From contig JBKBKN010000006.1 in assembly GCA_046294625.1 (NCBI GenBank), forward strand, positions 83,648 through 147,647: a DNA stretch of 64,000 nt. Direction: 5' to 3'. The DNA comes from JBKBKN01 sp046294625. Its GTDB lineage: Bacteria; Bacteroidota; Bacteroidia; M30B66. Of the stretch, positions 9,002-18,012 are shown one piece after another. The notes below the pieces were generated by a model. The model saw only the letters and a program-made list of their open reading frames with translations, was not told where the DNA came from and did no database searches. Numbering within the stretch: the first letter of the stretch is position 1; the number at the start of each line of letters is the position of its first letter. Both the position numbers and the translations under genes were made by a program.

Positions 9002-9373
9002 TTATTCATTAATTTTCTGCGGAGCCTTATTCATGAATGCCGCAAAATAGAGTGTGCCTGCTGCATAAGCTGATACATCATACCAATCTGATGTTTTGCC
9101 CGCGAATAATTTTGGCCCCAAATATTCAAAAACCAAAGCTGCATAAACGAAAGCAAATCCAAGTTGAACAGATGAGAAGACATATTTCGGTGAGTTTTTA
9201 ATAATCATTCTCATCGAAAACAAGGTGCAGGATAATAAGATGGGCATTACGATGAAGTCACTAAGGTGGTTTTTCAGAAGCATCGGCAATTCGGCTCCCA
9301 TTTTCAAAAGGAATTTATTGAAAGCATAAATCAGTAACCAAATCGCAAAATGCCAATTGTAAATAGGGTGCAT
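9002..9373 (-). CDS. small multi-pass membrane protein (VanZ-like shape)
   Basis: 124 residues from ATG 9373; the frame is open back to 9430, but that start would run into the upstream gene and adds a poorly conserved lead. About four hydrophobic helices are visible (AIWLLIYAFNKFLL, DFIVMPILLSCTLFS, SSVQLGFAFVYAALVFEYL, DVSAYAAGTLYFAAF). The DF.V.P..L .. FEY.GP .. DWYDV.AY..G pattern resembles short Bacteroidota proteins sometimes labelled magnesium-citrate secondary transporter, a name with little experimental support. The upstream zinc-ribbon gene ends 4 bp before its start, so the two are cotranscribed. Confidence 0.6.
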   Translation of the reverse strand: MHPIYNWHFAIWLLIYAFNKFLLKMGAELPMLLKNHLSDFIVMPILLSCTLFSMRMIIKNSPKYVFSSVQLGFAFVYAALVFEYLGPKLFAGKTSDWYDVSAYAAGTLYFAAFMNKAPQKINE

Positions 9374-9377
9374 ATTT

Positions 9378-9665
9378 TTAGCCCGGTCCGGCAGTGAAAA
9401 ACCAAAGAAAAAAACTGATAATTGCCACAAAAATGAATTGAATCCAGTTGAAAACTTGCTTGAATAGTTTTACTGGCCATGAATCGCTGTCATGAATCGG
9501 CACCTTGATGTATTCTACTTCATTTCTCTGCCTGATTTTTTCCTTTTCCATTTCACTCACCGGGCGAAGAATGGCGCCACAATGCTGACATTGATCGGTT
9601 TCATTTTGTTCCCAGACCGACCATTTGCCGCAAGCCGGACATTTTATTTCACTTTTGCTACCCAT
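9378..9665 (-). CDS. zinc-ribbon protein with C-terminal membrane helix
   Basis: 95 residues from ATG 9665; the upstream ATG at 9710 is possible. It begins MGSKSEIKCPACGKWSVW and continues to QCQHCGAIL, a CxxC..CxxC zinc ribbon. A charged middle (EMEKEKIRQRNEVEY) follows, and one hydrophobic C-terminal helix (FVAIISFFLWFF). The layout suggests a membrane-anchored cytoplasmic zinc ribbon. No function is recognised. It is 4 bp from the next membrane-protein gene. Confidence 0.65.
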   Translation of the reverse strand: MGSKSEIKCPACGKWSVWEQNETDQCQHCGAILRPVSEMEKEKIRQRNEVEYIKVPIHDSDSWPVKLFKQVFNWIQFIFVAIISFFLWFFTAGPG

Positions 9666-9736
9666 GAATACCGAAGCAAAAGTAAGATTATGCCTGCGCA
9701 GTAGCATCAAGTGGAAGGATTATTTTTTCACAGCCG

Positions 9737-10042
9737 TTATTTATGTTGATTCGCACAGCCATTTATTAATAAATCGTGGATATAGATTACCATCCAAGCA
9801 AAAACAAACCATGCCGGAGCAAAATCGAGTCGAATATAACCGGCCACATGCCATCCTTCTTGATATTCCCAGGGGCATTTGCCGGCTAATTGATCCAAGA
9901 GCCAACCTAAAATGAATTCAATAGCAAATATCACCAGCATGCTAATCATTGCTTTGCTTAGCACAGACAACTTTGAATGTGGTGGAAAAAGCTTGCTAAT
10001 AAAAAAAGGAAATAAGGGCATAAATGAAAAACATTCAGACAT
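9737..10042 (-). CDS. small membrane protein, CmpB-like (putative ABC permease family)
   Basis: 101 residues with two or three hydrophobic helices. The segment EFILGWLLDQLAGKCPWEYQ followed by HVAGYIRLDFAPAWFVFAW resembles the core of the PF06541 family (called ABC_trans_CmpB), which has E..G, W.Y, G.I.L and a following W. The family name is historical, and most members have no shown transport role. It is the first gene of a minus-strand run of three small membrane-associated proteins. The 245 bp upstream hold only the terminator of the next gene and no clear promoter. Confidence 0.55.
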   Translation of the reverse strand: MSECFSFMPLFPFFISKLFPPHSKLSVLSKAMISMLVIFAIEFILGWLLDQLAGKCPWEYQEGWHVAGYIRLDFAPAWFVFAWMVIYIHDLLINGCANQHK

Positions 10043-10287
10043 AAGTTTTACCTGCTAAAGAGAAGACAACCACCTGCTCACCATTTAGCTTAAGGGAAAT
10101 TAAATCATAGAATGCTGCAAAGTAAATTTAGGTTGTCATGCCAATACAGCCAATCAAAAGCGAAAGAATAATTTTTTTTGCAAGAAAACCTGATTTAATT
10201 TGTTTGTACAAATTTAACAGATAAAGTATTTCGATCCCGATCAACACATGTGCTGTTCAGCGCAATTTGGATGGTAATGGTTGGAAT

Positions 10288-10318
10288 AAAAAAGCGCCAT
10301 CTTAAAAGAGATGGCGCT
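10288..10318 (-). terminator. terminator for the large repeat protein gene
   Basis: A perfect 10-bp stem, AGCGCCATCT / AGATGGCGCT, encloses a 6-base loop. On the minus strand it is followed by a T run (AAAA just left of the stem on the plus strand). It lies 20 bp past the stop at 10338. Confidence 0.88.
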
Positions 10319-10337
10319 CTGAAGAATTCAAAACAGC

Positions 10338-13300
10338 TTATTGAAGTACTATTTTTGCAAACCCTTTGTTGCTGCGTACATAATAGATACCCACCGGAAA
10401 TTTGTTCACCTCAATACGTTTAGTATCTTCAAATAGCATTAACACTCTGCCACTTAGATCGGTGATTTGCCCGGAAATGTTTTCAGTGAAATTAAGCATC
10501 CGCTCTGAATTTGGATTAGGGAAAACAGCCAATGCTTGCGTGCTTGAAGGAGAAAAGATATTGGTTCCATCGTTTACCACAATTTCTCTTTCATCCATTA
10601 ATGATGGCTCATCAGACGTTTCAGCTGTTAACGTATACATGCCAGGGAGATTAATGATCAAATCATTCCAGGTGTAGGTGCCATTGAGCATATTTATTGG
10701 GCCTAGTCCCCCGGCGCTGCTCAATTGTCCATTCCCCTGGGCTGGTGTAGCGGTTATGCTAACCTGACGACTGCTTCGGTCAATATTGTTATTGATATCC
10801 GTAGCCTGAACTGCTGCGCTAAAGGCAACATTGTTCACAATAGTCATGGTTACAGTGGTGAAATTGAGCTGCGTGGCATCAACTTCAATCAGGTTCTTGT
10901 CAGGATCAGAAGAAATCGAAAAATTAGCAAATCGAGAGCTATTGCAAGCATTGCTAATGGTAAATGATTCTTGTGTAAGTCTGAATTGAAGATTAGTTTG
11001 GTCTTCTACCAATCCATCGTCTGCCATGGTAATCACCAGCGAAATTGTTTTGGCTTGATTATCCGGAATATTCAATGTTAGATTTGAAAAAACAATCTTG
11101 TCTGCTTGAATCTGTCCGTCGGCAATTTTGGTTTCACCTTCAAAAAGCGCTGCGTTACCAATATTGTTAATCCAAGAAACGGTATTGTCTTCAGCGCCCT
11201 TTAGAAACTCAATAACTGACAATAAAGTAGGTAAATTATCCTGATCGCCAGCTGCGCCTCCATCGCGTAAGCTCACAGTCCAAACATTGATTCCTTCATC
11301 TAGGGTATTAATTGCACCGGTTATGATGGGATTAACCATATCCGCTTCACTATCTGGAGTGGCAATGACATCGCTCAAAGCAGGAAGAGCAGCGGAGGAG
11401 CTAACAGAAATATTGTCTAAGCGAATTCTTGGACGCGATCCACCGCTATTGGCTGCGATTTGATAATAGAACCAACGGAGATACACTGCCGGTTGATTTT
11501 CGCATTCTGATGGAAGAACGATGTTTTCAAAATTTTGAATATGCCCATTGGTCTGATTGGTGGTGATATATTCTACCGGATTAGCAAAATCAGTCCAGGT
11601 TTCACCTCCCACTCGATATTGCAGACGTAATCCATAATCACGTGGTGTTGGGTTACCGGCACCTTGCGTCATCATGCTGGCCAAAAAGCTTACTGTGATG
11701 TTATTTCTGCCAATGGTATTCAAACCAAGCACAGCTGTACCCAAGTTTCCGGCTGTGCCGGTATTGATGAAAGAAATGCCTTCAGCTCCGAGTCCATTTA
11801 TGCGTGTTCCGCTTGTGCCATTGTAAGCATCCGTGTAATCAGCAACATCAATTGAGGTTAAGATAGGATCATTTTGACTCATACGATGAAATACCATATT
11901 AGCGGGGAAGGTGCCTGCAGAAGCGTCAGCCGGCCAATTATCAAAGAAGAAGTTTCCACTGCAAAGAGGAAAAGCAGCAGGAAGGGAACCAGAAATTATA
12001 ACATTTCCGGTTAGGTTAACGACAAGTGGACTTGTACCGGTGCTAGCTAATGTCAATGTTCCTGTTTGGTTGCCACCTGCACCGGGATTGAACCTAACGA
12101 ATATATCTGTTGGCGAAACGTTGCCACCGATAGGTGCAAAGGCAATTTCCTGACTGTATGGCCCGGAAGCATCGGCAGCTACTTCAAAGAATTCGGATGC
12201 TGTAATGGTTAGGTTTTCGATGAGTGAACTTCCCGAAACTGTTCGCGTTGCAGATTGACTGGGAACTCCTGTATTAGTTGCCAGAATTATATTTCCGGTA
12301 GGTGCAATGGAGATTGTTGGTGCAGCAAATGTGGTGAATTGCGTTTGAGGAAATTCATCGGTCTGATACAAGACATCATTGCAACTGTATTCAAAAACTG
12401 CTACTGAGTAAGTAGCCCCTAATTGAAGACCTGCGACGCTTACAGAATTTCCATTTCCATTGAAAACTACAAAACTATTTCCAAGCTCAGTGCCGGCGGT
12501 TCCAAAACTTGCATTTGCAGTGTAAGTGGTTCCGTTAACCGGTAAATCCATTTCAGGAATAGCAGTATTTCGCATTATCACAATGCGGTTTTGACCATTG
12601 CCATTAATCCAAGAAATCGTAGCGCTGTTAGATGCAATATCGCTTATCAATAGATTGATTGCAGCTTGTGTTGGTGTTACACAAATAAATTGTTCGCTGC
12701 TAATGAGTATATCATCGAGACGGATTCTCGGACGTGTTCCACCGGAATTTACAGCTTGTTGATAATATAACCATCTCACTTGTACCACTGGCTGATCGTT
12801 GCATTGGGTAGGGAGAAGGATATTTTCAAAGTTTTGGATATGACCTGCAATTTGGCCCATTGATGAATATTCAGGAGGGGTATTGAAATTGCTCCAAGGT
12901 CCGGAGTCGCCTATGCGAAACTGAAGACGTAATCGGTAATCACGCGGATTGGGATTTCCATCGCCCTGCGTGATTAATCCGGCAGTGAAATTAATTTGTA
13001 TATTTCCTCTTCCTAGGGTGTTTAAAGACACCACAAAAGCTCCGAGATTTCCGTTTGACCCTGTATTGATAAAAGAGATTCCATTTACCCCTTCGCCGGT
13101 CACCCGTGTACCACTGGTGAGGTTATAGGCTTGTGTATAATCTGACGATGCATTGAATCCCGCCAAGGATGGATCATTGCCACTGCTTCTGTGGATTACT
13201 GTGCTTACAGGATAAGTACCTGCCGGAGATTCAGGCGCCCATTCAGTGAATGAGTAATCGGCTAAAGAAAGCAGAAAGGGTTCCGGATTTGATGCCTGAC

Positions 13301-13367
13301 CCCAGGCAAAACTGCTGATAAGACAAGCAATAAGCAAACTGTTAAAGGAGTAATTCTTTTGCAACAT
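10338..13367 (-). CDS. large secreted protein with duplicated module and T9SS type A tail
   Basis: 1009 residues from ATG 13367; that start puts a signal peptide (MLQKNYSFNSLLIACLISSF.. ending AWGQ) at the N-terminus, whereas the ATG at 13421 would add 18 non-signal residues. Two copies of a module of about 177 residues follow, each with a SGTR..G.G..GISFINTG box, an R.N.. box, an NP.PRDY..RLQ.R box, a GHIQNFENI.LP box and a SGG.RPRIRLD box. Between them are a fibronectin III-like segment and an Ig-like segment. The last 80 residues (FPNPNSERMLNF .. FPVGIYYVRSN .. KIVLQ) form a sorting domain. The duplicated module resembles a jelly-roll carbohydrate-binding fold, but that is inference. Confidence 0.85.
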   Translation of the reverse strand: MLQKNYSFNSLLIACLISSFAWGQASNPEPFLLSLADYSFTEWAPESPAGTYPVSTVIHRSSGNDPSLAGFNASSDYTQAYNLTSGTRVTGEGVNGISFINTGSNGNLGAFVVSLNTLGRGNIQINFTAGLITQGDGNPNPRDYRLRLQFRIGDSGPWSNFNTPPEYSSMGQIAGHIQNFENILLPTQCNDQPVVQVRWLYYQQAVNSGGTRPRIRLDDILISSEQFICVTPTQAAINLLISDIASNSATISWINGNGQNRIVIMRNTAIPEMDLPVNGTTYTANASFGTAGTELGNSFVVFNGNGNSVSVAGLQLGATYSVAVFEYSCNDVLYQTDEFPQTQFTTFAAPTISIAPTGNIILATNTGVPSQSATRTVSGSSLIENLTITASEFFEVAADASGPYSQEIAFAPIGGNVSPTDIFVRFNPGAGGNQTGTLTLASTGTSPLVVNLTGNVIISGSLPAAFPLCSGNFFFDNWPADASAGTFPANMVFHRMSQNDPILTSIDVADYTDAYNGTSGTRINGLGAEGISFINTGTAGNLGTAVLGLNTIGRNNITVSFLASMMTQGAGNPTPRDYGLRLQYRVGGETWTDFANPVEYITTNQTNGHIQNFENIVLPSECENQPAVYLRWFYYQIAANSGGSRPRIRLDNISVSSSAALPALSDVIATPDSEADMVNPIITGAINTLDEGINVWTVSLRDGGAAGDQDNLPTLLSVIEFLKGAEDNTVSWINNIGNAALFEGETKIADGQIQADKIVFSNLTLNIPDNQAKTISLVITMADDGLVEDQTNLQFRLTQESFTISNACNSSRFANFSISSDPDKNLIEVDATQLNFTTVTMTIVNNVAFSAAVQATDINNNIDRSSRQVSITATPAQGNGQLSSAGGLGPINMLNGTYTWNDLIINLPGMYTLTAETSDEPSLMDEREIVVNDGTNIFSPSSTQALAVFPNPNSERMLNFTENISGQITDLSGRVLMLFEDTKRIEVNKFPVGIYYVRSNKGFAKIVLQ
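11394..11921 (-). repeat. second copy of the internal protein module
   Basis: Encodes the second module of the large secreted protein (SAGTFPANMVFHR .. SGGSRPRIRLDNISVSS). It aligns end to end with the first copy at 12693-13226, with many identical positions but clear divergence, so the duplication is old. Confidence 0.8.
12693..13226 (-). repeat. first copy of the internal protein module
   Basis: Encodes the first module (PAGTYPVSTVIHR .. SGGTRPRIRLDDILISS). It shares the boxes SGTR, GISFINTG, GNLG, PRDY, GHIQNFENI and RPRIRLD with the copy at 11394-11921. Confidence 0.8.
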
Positions 13368-13511
13368 TGTTTTGAGTTTTGTGTTCTTAATCCGACAAAT
13401 GTAATTTTTTTGCGCTCCCACACTGTTAAAGAATTATGAAAAGTGTAGCAGTTGAAATCCCTGCTTTTGGTTACAAGCTTTTTTATTATTATTATTGTGC
13501 TGATAATCAAA

Positions 13512-15704
13512 GTGAAGAGTCGTCCCAAACATATCATTAACACCTGTCTCTTTGTGTTACTGGCCTTTTGCTCCTTTTCAATTGCCAAGGCTACGCACAT
13601 TATTGGTGGGGAGATTAGTTATCAATGTCTGGGAAATAATCAATTCCGAATCACAATAAAAGTGTACAGAGATTGTTTATTAGGTCAGGCACCTTATGAC
13701 AATCCACTCACTGTTTCAGTGTTCAATGCTCAAAACCAATTTGTTCAAAACATTCAAATTCCATTTCCGGGGAGTGTAATTTTACCTGCAGTGGCAAGCA
13801 ATGATTGCATTGAAGTTACAGGCGATGTGTGTGTGGAAGAAGCGATCTATACCACAGTGGTCACGCTACCACCCAATGCAGGTGGATACACACTGTCTTA
13901 TCAGCGTTGTTGCAGAAACAACACGATTGTAAATCTGGTGAATCCACAATCTACTGGGGCAACTTACACAATCAATATTCCCGGTTCAGTTTTCACTAAT
14001 TGCAATAGCAGCCCGGTCTTCAATAATTTTCCTCCTGTACTTCTTTGTGCCAATGAGCCTTTGGTTTTCGATCACTCCGCAAACGATGCCGATGGCGACT
14101 CTTTGGTTTACTCTTTCTGTGCTCCATTTGAAGGAGGAACTACGAATGCGCCAATGCCTGTGCCTGCTGCAGCGCCACCATACAATTTTGTCGTTTTCAG
14201 CAATCCATATAGCGCGGCTTATCCTATTGCGTCTAACCCGGCATTTTCCATAAACCCACAAACCGGCTTGCTCACCGGTACGCCAACTCAAACCGGACAG
14301 TATGTGGTCGGAATTTGTGTGGAAGAATATCGCAATGGAGTATTGCTCTCTACCAACAAAAGAGACTTTCAGTTTAATATTGTGCCATGTGTTTACAATG
14401 TTATATCGCAGTTTACTTCCCCCTTGATCGAAGTTGATCCAGAAGAAGGTTTTTGTAATGGATTGGAAGTAGTTTTTGTCAATCAGAGTCAAAATGCCAC
14501 GAGTTATTACTGGGATTTTGGTGTTCCGGGGACGAATGATGATGTGAGTACCCTGCAAAATCCGGTGTTTACTTATCCCGATACGGGAACTTATACCATT
14601 ATGCTTGTGGTAAATCCCGGATTGCCTTGTTCAGACACTTCCTACTCAACAGTTACACTTTACAGGGAGCTCATTGTGAACATACAAGGCGTTAATCCGC
14701 AATGTATCGTAGGTAATTCTTTCGACTTTTCTCTCGACAGTGAAGTGCCCGCCAATGGTCAGTTTAATTGGACTTTTGGTCCTGCGGCAAGTGTAGCATC
14801 AAGCAGCCTACCCGAACCTTCGGGTATCGTGTTTAACGAAGCAGGCGATTATTGGGTCTATTGTGAAATTGTAACTCCATATTGTGAAAACAGAGATTCA
14901 ATATTGGTCACGGTTTTTCCTGCATTGGATGTGAATGTAAACCTGCCACCGGGTATAGGATGTCAGCCTTATGGAGTGCAGTTCACAGACAATTCGACGG
15001 TAACAGCAGGTGCGAGTTATTTATGGACCTTCGGAGATGGAAATTTTTCAACACAAGCATCGCCTTATCATGTTTACACGCAGCCCGGAGTGTACGATGT
15101 TAGCATTAAAGTGGTCAATAATTTTGGTTGTATTGATTCATCCACTCTCATTTTTCCCGGTTTGATTACTGTATTGCCATCACCAACGGCAGGTATTTCC
15201 GCCAATCCAATCCGTGAAAATATTCTTACACCCTACATCACCTTTACTGACTTATCTCAAAGCGCTATAGGTTGCACCTTGCTCCCCGGCGACGGGATGA
15301 TCATAAGTGGCTGTAATGTTACCCATACATACTCAGATACAGGTTTTTTCAATGCTCAGCTTATTGCTGTGAATGAAGTGGGATGTCGCGATACGGCAAC
15401 CATTCGCGTTAAGATTGACCCTAATTTCTCTTTTTATGTACCAAATGCTTTCACTCCCAATGGTGATTATGTCAACGATTTTTTTCAAGCTAAAGGAGAA
15501 GGTATTAAACAATATGAAATGCTGATATTTAATCGATGGGGTAATATAGTTTGGCGCTCAACAGATTTATCAGATTCATGGGATGGAATGACCAACAGAG
15601 GGCGTGATGAAGCTCCTGTTGATATTTATGTCTATAAGGTCAATTTGACAGACGTGTTCAACGAACAAAGGGTATATATTGGCAAAGTGGCACTGATTAG
15701 ATAA
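13512..15704 (+). CDS. PKD-repeat surface protein with CHU_C (T9SS type B) tail
   Basis: 731 residues from GTG 13512. The frame is open from a TTG at 13452, but that reading places a second hydrophobic run ahead of a normal signal peptide. Starting at GTG gives MKSRPKHIINTCLFVLLAFC followed by SFSIAKA, a textbook signal. The first half (THIIGGEISYQCLG .. YRDC .. YQRCCRN) is a repeat-rich domain common in gliding-associated proteins. PKD modules follow (YYWDFG near 331, YLWTFGDGN near 503, each ending in a Y.D/QPG.Y..S pattern). The end (FVPNAFTPNGDYVNDFF-like, FNRWGNIVWRS, DIYVYKV) is the gliding motility-associated CHU_C domain used as a type B T9SS signal. Probably a large adhesin. Confidence 0.88.
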   Translation: MKSRPKHIINTCLFVLLAFCSFSIAKATHIIGGEISYQCLGNNQFRITIKVYRDCLLGQAPYDNPLTVSVFNAQNQFVQNIQIPFPGSVILPAVASNDCIEVTGDVCVEEAIYTTVVTLPPNAGGYTLSYQRCCRNNTIVNLVNPQSTGATYTINIPGSVFTNCNSSPVFNNFPPVLLCANEPLVFDHSANDADGDSLVYSFCAPFEGGTTNAPMPVPAAAPPYNFVVFSNPYSAAYPIASNPAFSINPQTGLLTGTPTQTGQYVVGICVEEYRNGVLLSTNKRDFQFNIVPCVYNVISQFTSPLIEVDPEEGFCNGLEVVFVNQSQNATSYYWDFGVPGTNDDVSTLQNPVFTYPDTGTYTIMLVVNPGLPCSDTSYSTVTLYRELIVNIQGVNPQCIVGNSFDFSLDSEVPANGQFNWTFGPAASVASSSLPEPSGIVFNEAGDYWVYCEIVTPYCENRDSILVTVFPALDVNVNLPPGIGCQPYGVQFTDNSTVTAGASYLWTFGDGNFSTQASPYHVYTQPGVYDVSIKVVNNFGCIDSSTLIFPGLITVLPSPTAGISANPIRENILTPYITFTDLSQSAIGCTLLPGDGMIISGCNVTHTYSDTGFFNAQLIAVNEVGCRDTATIRVKIDPNFSFYVPNAFTPNGDYVNDFFQAKGEGIKQYEMLIFNRWGNIVWRSTDLSDSWDGMTNRGRDEAPVDIYVYKVNLTDVFNEQRVYIGKVALIR

Positions 15705-15802
15705 GGCTCGATTTTTGTAAACCATCAGAATAGCCCCTAAACTCAGGTGATAATTAATTTGTTAATCTTCCTTAGCAACAAAAGAGACAGCAAATAATTG
15801 TC

Positions 15803-15810
15803 TATTTTTG
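15803..15810 (+). promoter_or_regulatory. candidate -7 element for the phospholipase C-like gene
   Basis: TATTTTTG fits TAnnTTTG and lies 16 bp before the ATG at 15827. No TTTG is visible about 19 bp upstream. Confidence 0.35.
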
Positions 15811-15826
15811 AAATGACGATTTATGC

Positions 15827-16819
15827 ATGATTTTAAATAGATTTTTAAAAGTTGGACTACTCGCGATACTGATTACAATCATTAGCATTTTAGCAGTGAA
15901 TAGGGCAGACAGTTGGGGGTTTTTCGCACACAAGCAGATCAATCGATTGGCTGTTTTTACACTGCCACCTGAGATGCTTGGTTTCTACAAACGTAATATT
16001 GAATTTATCACCGAACACGCCGTAGATCCGGATAAGAGAAGATATGCAGTGGTGGGTGAAGCTCAACGGCATTATATTGACCTTGATAATTATGGCGATA
16101 ATCCTTTTGAAAACATTCCTCGAAAGTGGGATGATGCTGTGGCTAAATTCTCAGAAGATACGCTTCAAGCACATGGCATTATTCCCTGGCACATCGATGT
16201 GATGGTGAGAAGACTGACTTTCGCTTTCAAAAATATGAATCTCGATCAGATTCTGCGTTACTCTTCAGATTTAGGGCATTATGTGGGCGATGCTCATGTG
16301 CCTTTGCACACCACCAAAAACTATAACGGACAATTGACCAATCAGCGTGGAATTCACGGCTTTTGGGAGTCGCGACTACCGGAATTGTTCAGCGGCGATT
16401 ACGACTTTTTTGTAGGTAAGGCAAAGTATATTGATAATGTATTGGATTTCGCATGGGAAACAGTTAGGCAAAGTTTTGCGGCCAAAGATTCTGTTTTGCA
16501 ATTTGAAGCTGAGTTGAACGAAAGATATGCTCAGGATCGAAAATATGCCTTTGAAAACAGGGGCGCAGCTTTAATGCGTGTTTACTCTGAAGAATACTCA
16601 CGAGACTATCATATCATGCTCAATGGCATGGTAGAAAGGCGAATGCGTGCCACCATCATAGCAGTGGGTAGTTTGTGGTACACAGCCTGGGTGAATGCCG
16701 GTCAGCCCGATTTACGTAAGTTTTATGAAAAGGGCATTTCTACTGAAACCCAACAGGAGATTGATGCACTTTACATGGAAGCAGAAAAGGGCAATACCAA
16801 AGGCAGAATTTGCGATTAA
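15827..16819 (+). CDS. zinc-dependent phospholipase C / S1-P1 nuclease-fold protein
   Basis: 330 residues. An N-terminal hydrophobic segment (8-24) acts as signal or anchor. The mature part begins DSWGFFAHKQINRLAVFTLP, where the tryptophan and histidine of the WG..AH motif are metal ligands in this fold. Further expected ligands appear in RHYIDLDNYG (about 85) and in SDLGHYVGDAHVPLHTTKNY followed by GIHGFWESRL (about 145-180). This order (W, H, D, H..D..H, H..E) is that of the zinc-dependent phospholipase C / S1-P1 family. Bacteroidota members are exported and their substrate is unclear. It ends tail to tail with the ATP-grasp-like gene with a 4-bp overlap. Confidence 0.8.
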   Translation: MILNRFLKVGLLAILITIISILAVNRADSWGFFAHKQINRLAVFTLPPEMLGFYKRNIEFITEHAVDPDKRRYAVVGEAQRHYIDLDNYGDNPFENIPRKWDDAVAKFSEDTLQAHGIIPWHIDVMVRRLTFAFKNMNLDQILRYSSDLGHYVGDAHVPLHTTKNYNGQLTNQRGIHGFWESRLPELFSGDYDFFVGKAKYIDNVLDFAWETVRQSFAAKDSVLQFEAELNERYAQDRKYAFENRGAALMRVYSEEYSRDYHIMLNGMVERRMRATIIAVGSLWYTAWVNAGQPDLRKFYEKGISTETQQEIDALYMEAEKGNTKGRICD

Positions 16820-18012
16820 ACTTCGAAGAAGCAGACATTGCCTCCTACCCAAGTTTTGTCTTTGTTATACTTTACACCAATCATATCACCTTTGCTGAGT
16901 CTGCTTAAATTTACCACGAGTTCTGGCCTTGAATGGCTATCTTCCCAAAAATATAGCAAGCGCACTTCTACTTTAACCATGCCGTCAGGCGCTTGAAGAA
17001 CAGGTTCATACTTCACTTTGCGCTGTAGCATAAATTGATGCTTTTCCGCTTCCGGAATTTGCAGCACATCATCTTTTGTCACGTTGAATTTTACACCAGT
17101 ACCGGAAAATGAGAAAAGGGGCTTTAGGACATAATTTTCAAGATCCGAAGGAATGGATTTCAGCTCACTAATCAAGGTGCATTCAGGCACATATTTCGAT
17201 TTGAGCATTGGCATTAAATATTTGCTGATGCGGAAAAACCAATTGGGATGGCCTGCCCATTCCACATCTACCGGTTCGGTGAGATGAAATTGCAGGTTTA
17301 AATCGGTTCTTCTAACCAACTCATCGAAAATCACTCGGTTGTATATGCGTTTGATGTGTTTTTTCGAACCATTTAAAAGATAAAACAGCTTGCCGTCTTC
17401 TATAAATACTTCGGTGATGCAAACCGGCTTTACATTGGTGAGTTTTTCGGTGATGATAAAGTCAATGGCCGTGCTTTGTTTCATCGGCTCGATTTCCAGT
17501 AAGATCACATCTTCCGGAGCATGATTGCCGAGGATAATGCGTCGAAATTTTTCAATATAAGCTTCGCGACTGATACCATGAAAAAACTCTGAAAAGCCTT
17601 CAGGGTGATAAAAATATTGCATGTATTTGCTGCCAATAAATTGCTGAAAAGCGAACAATGATGGAAAACCCTGAAGCTCGATAAGCTGTGGAAGGGGATG
17701 ACCATCGGCATCGTGGCAAACAGCAAAGTCAATAGCCAGGAAATGGGAATGCGCAGTTTCGTTGGGCACTTCCAGTCCTGCAGGAATAGCATTATGAGTG
17801 AGTTGCTTTAAATCGTTATTTACGATAAAGTCCACTATTTCTTCACCTGCAGCAATGAGTCTTTCTTTAAAATCTCGGTCAAAAAACACCGGCGATTCAG
17901 CCACACGAAAGGTGATTTTATGATCGAATTCCGAATTGATATCCTGAAGAAATTTCTGGTACTTCTCTTCAGTAAATTCAGCGTTATAGCGGTCTCTGAT
18001 ATGTTTTATCAT
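16816..18012 (-). CDS. ATP-grasp-like ligase of unknown substrate
   Basis: 398 residues, no signal peptide. The N-terminal half has IELQGFPSLFAFQQFIGSKY (about 128). The C-terminal half looks like an ATP-grasp nucleotide-binding region: ENYVLKPLFSFSGTGVKF (about 290), then FMLQRKVKYEPVL, VKVEVRLLYFW (about 345) and VVNLSRLSKGDMIGVKYN near the end. The last boxes supply the acidic and Asn residues that usually bind Mg-ATP. Such enzymes join a carboxylate to an amine. Its start overlaps the stop of the glutamine amidotransferase-like gene by 4 bp (ATGA), and a YbdK-type ligase lies just upstream, so it probably works in a peptide- or amide-forming pathway. I do not recognise a named family. Confidence 0.65.
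   Translation of the reverse strand: MIKHIRDRYNAEFTEEKYQKFLQDINSEFDHKITFRVAESPVFFDRDFKERLIAAGEEIVDFIVNNDLKQLTHNAIPAGLEVPNETAHSHFLAIDFAVCHDADGHPLPQLIELQGFPSLFAFQQFIGSKYMQYFYHPEGFSEFFHGISREAYIEKFRRIILGNHAPEDVILLEIEPMKQSTAIDFIITEKLTNVKPVCITEVFIEDGKLFYLLNGSKKHIKRIYNRVIFDELVRRTDLNLQFHLTEPVDVEWAGHPNWFFRISKYLMPMLKSKYVPECTLISELKSIPSDLENYVLKPLFSFSGTGVKFNVTKDDVLQIPEAEKHQFMLQRKVKYEPVLQAPDGMVKVEVRLLYFWEDSHSRPELVVNLSRLSKGDMIGVKYNKDKTWVGGNVCFFEV

Noticed and set aside
13986..14558. 190-codon minus-strand frame inside the CHU_C gene
   Set aside because: Its protein has no recognisable pattern, and the opposite strand encodes a clear PKD/CHU_C protein through the same DNA.
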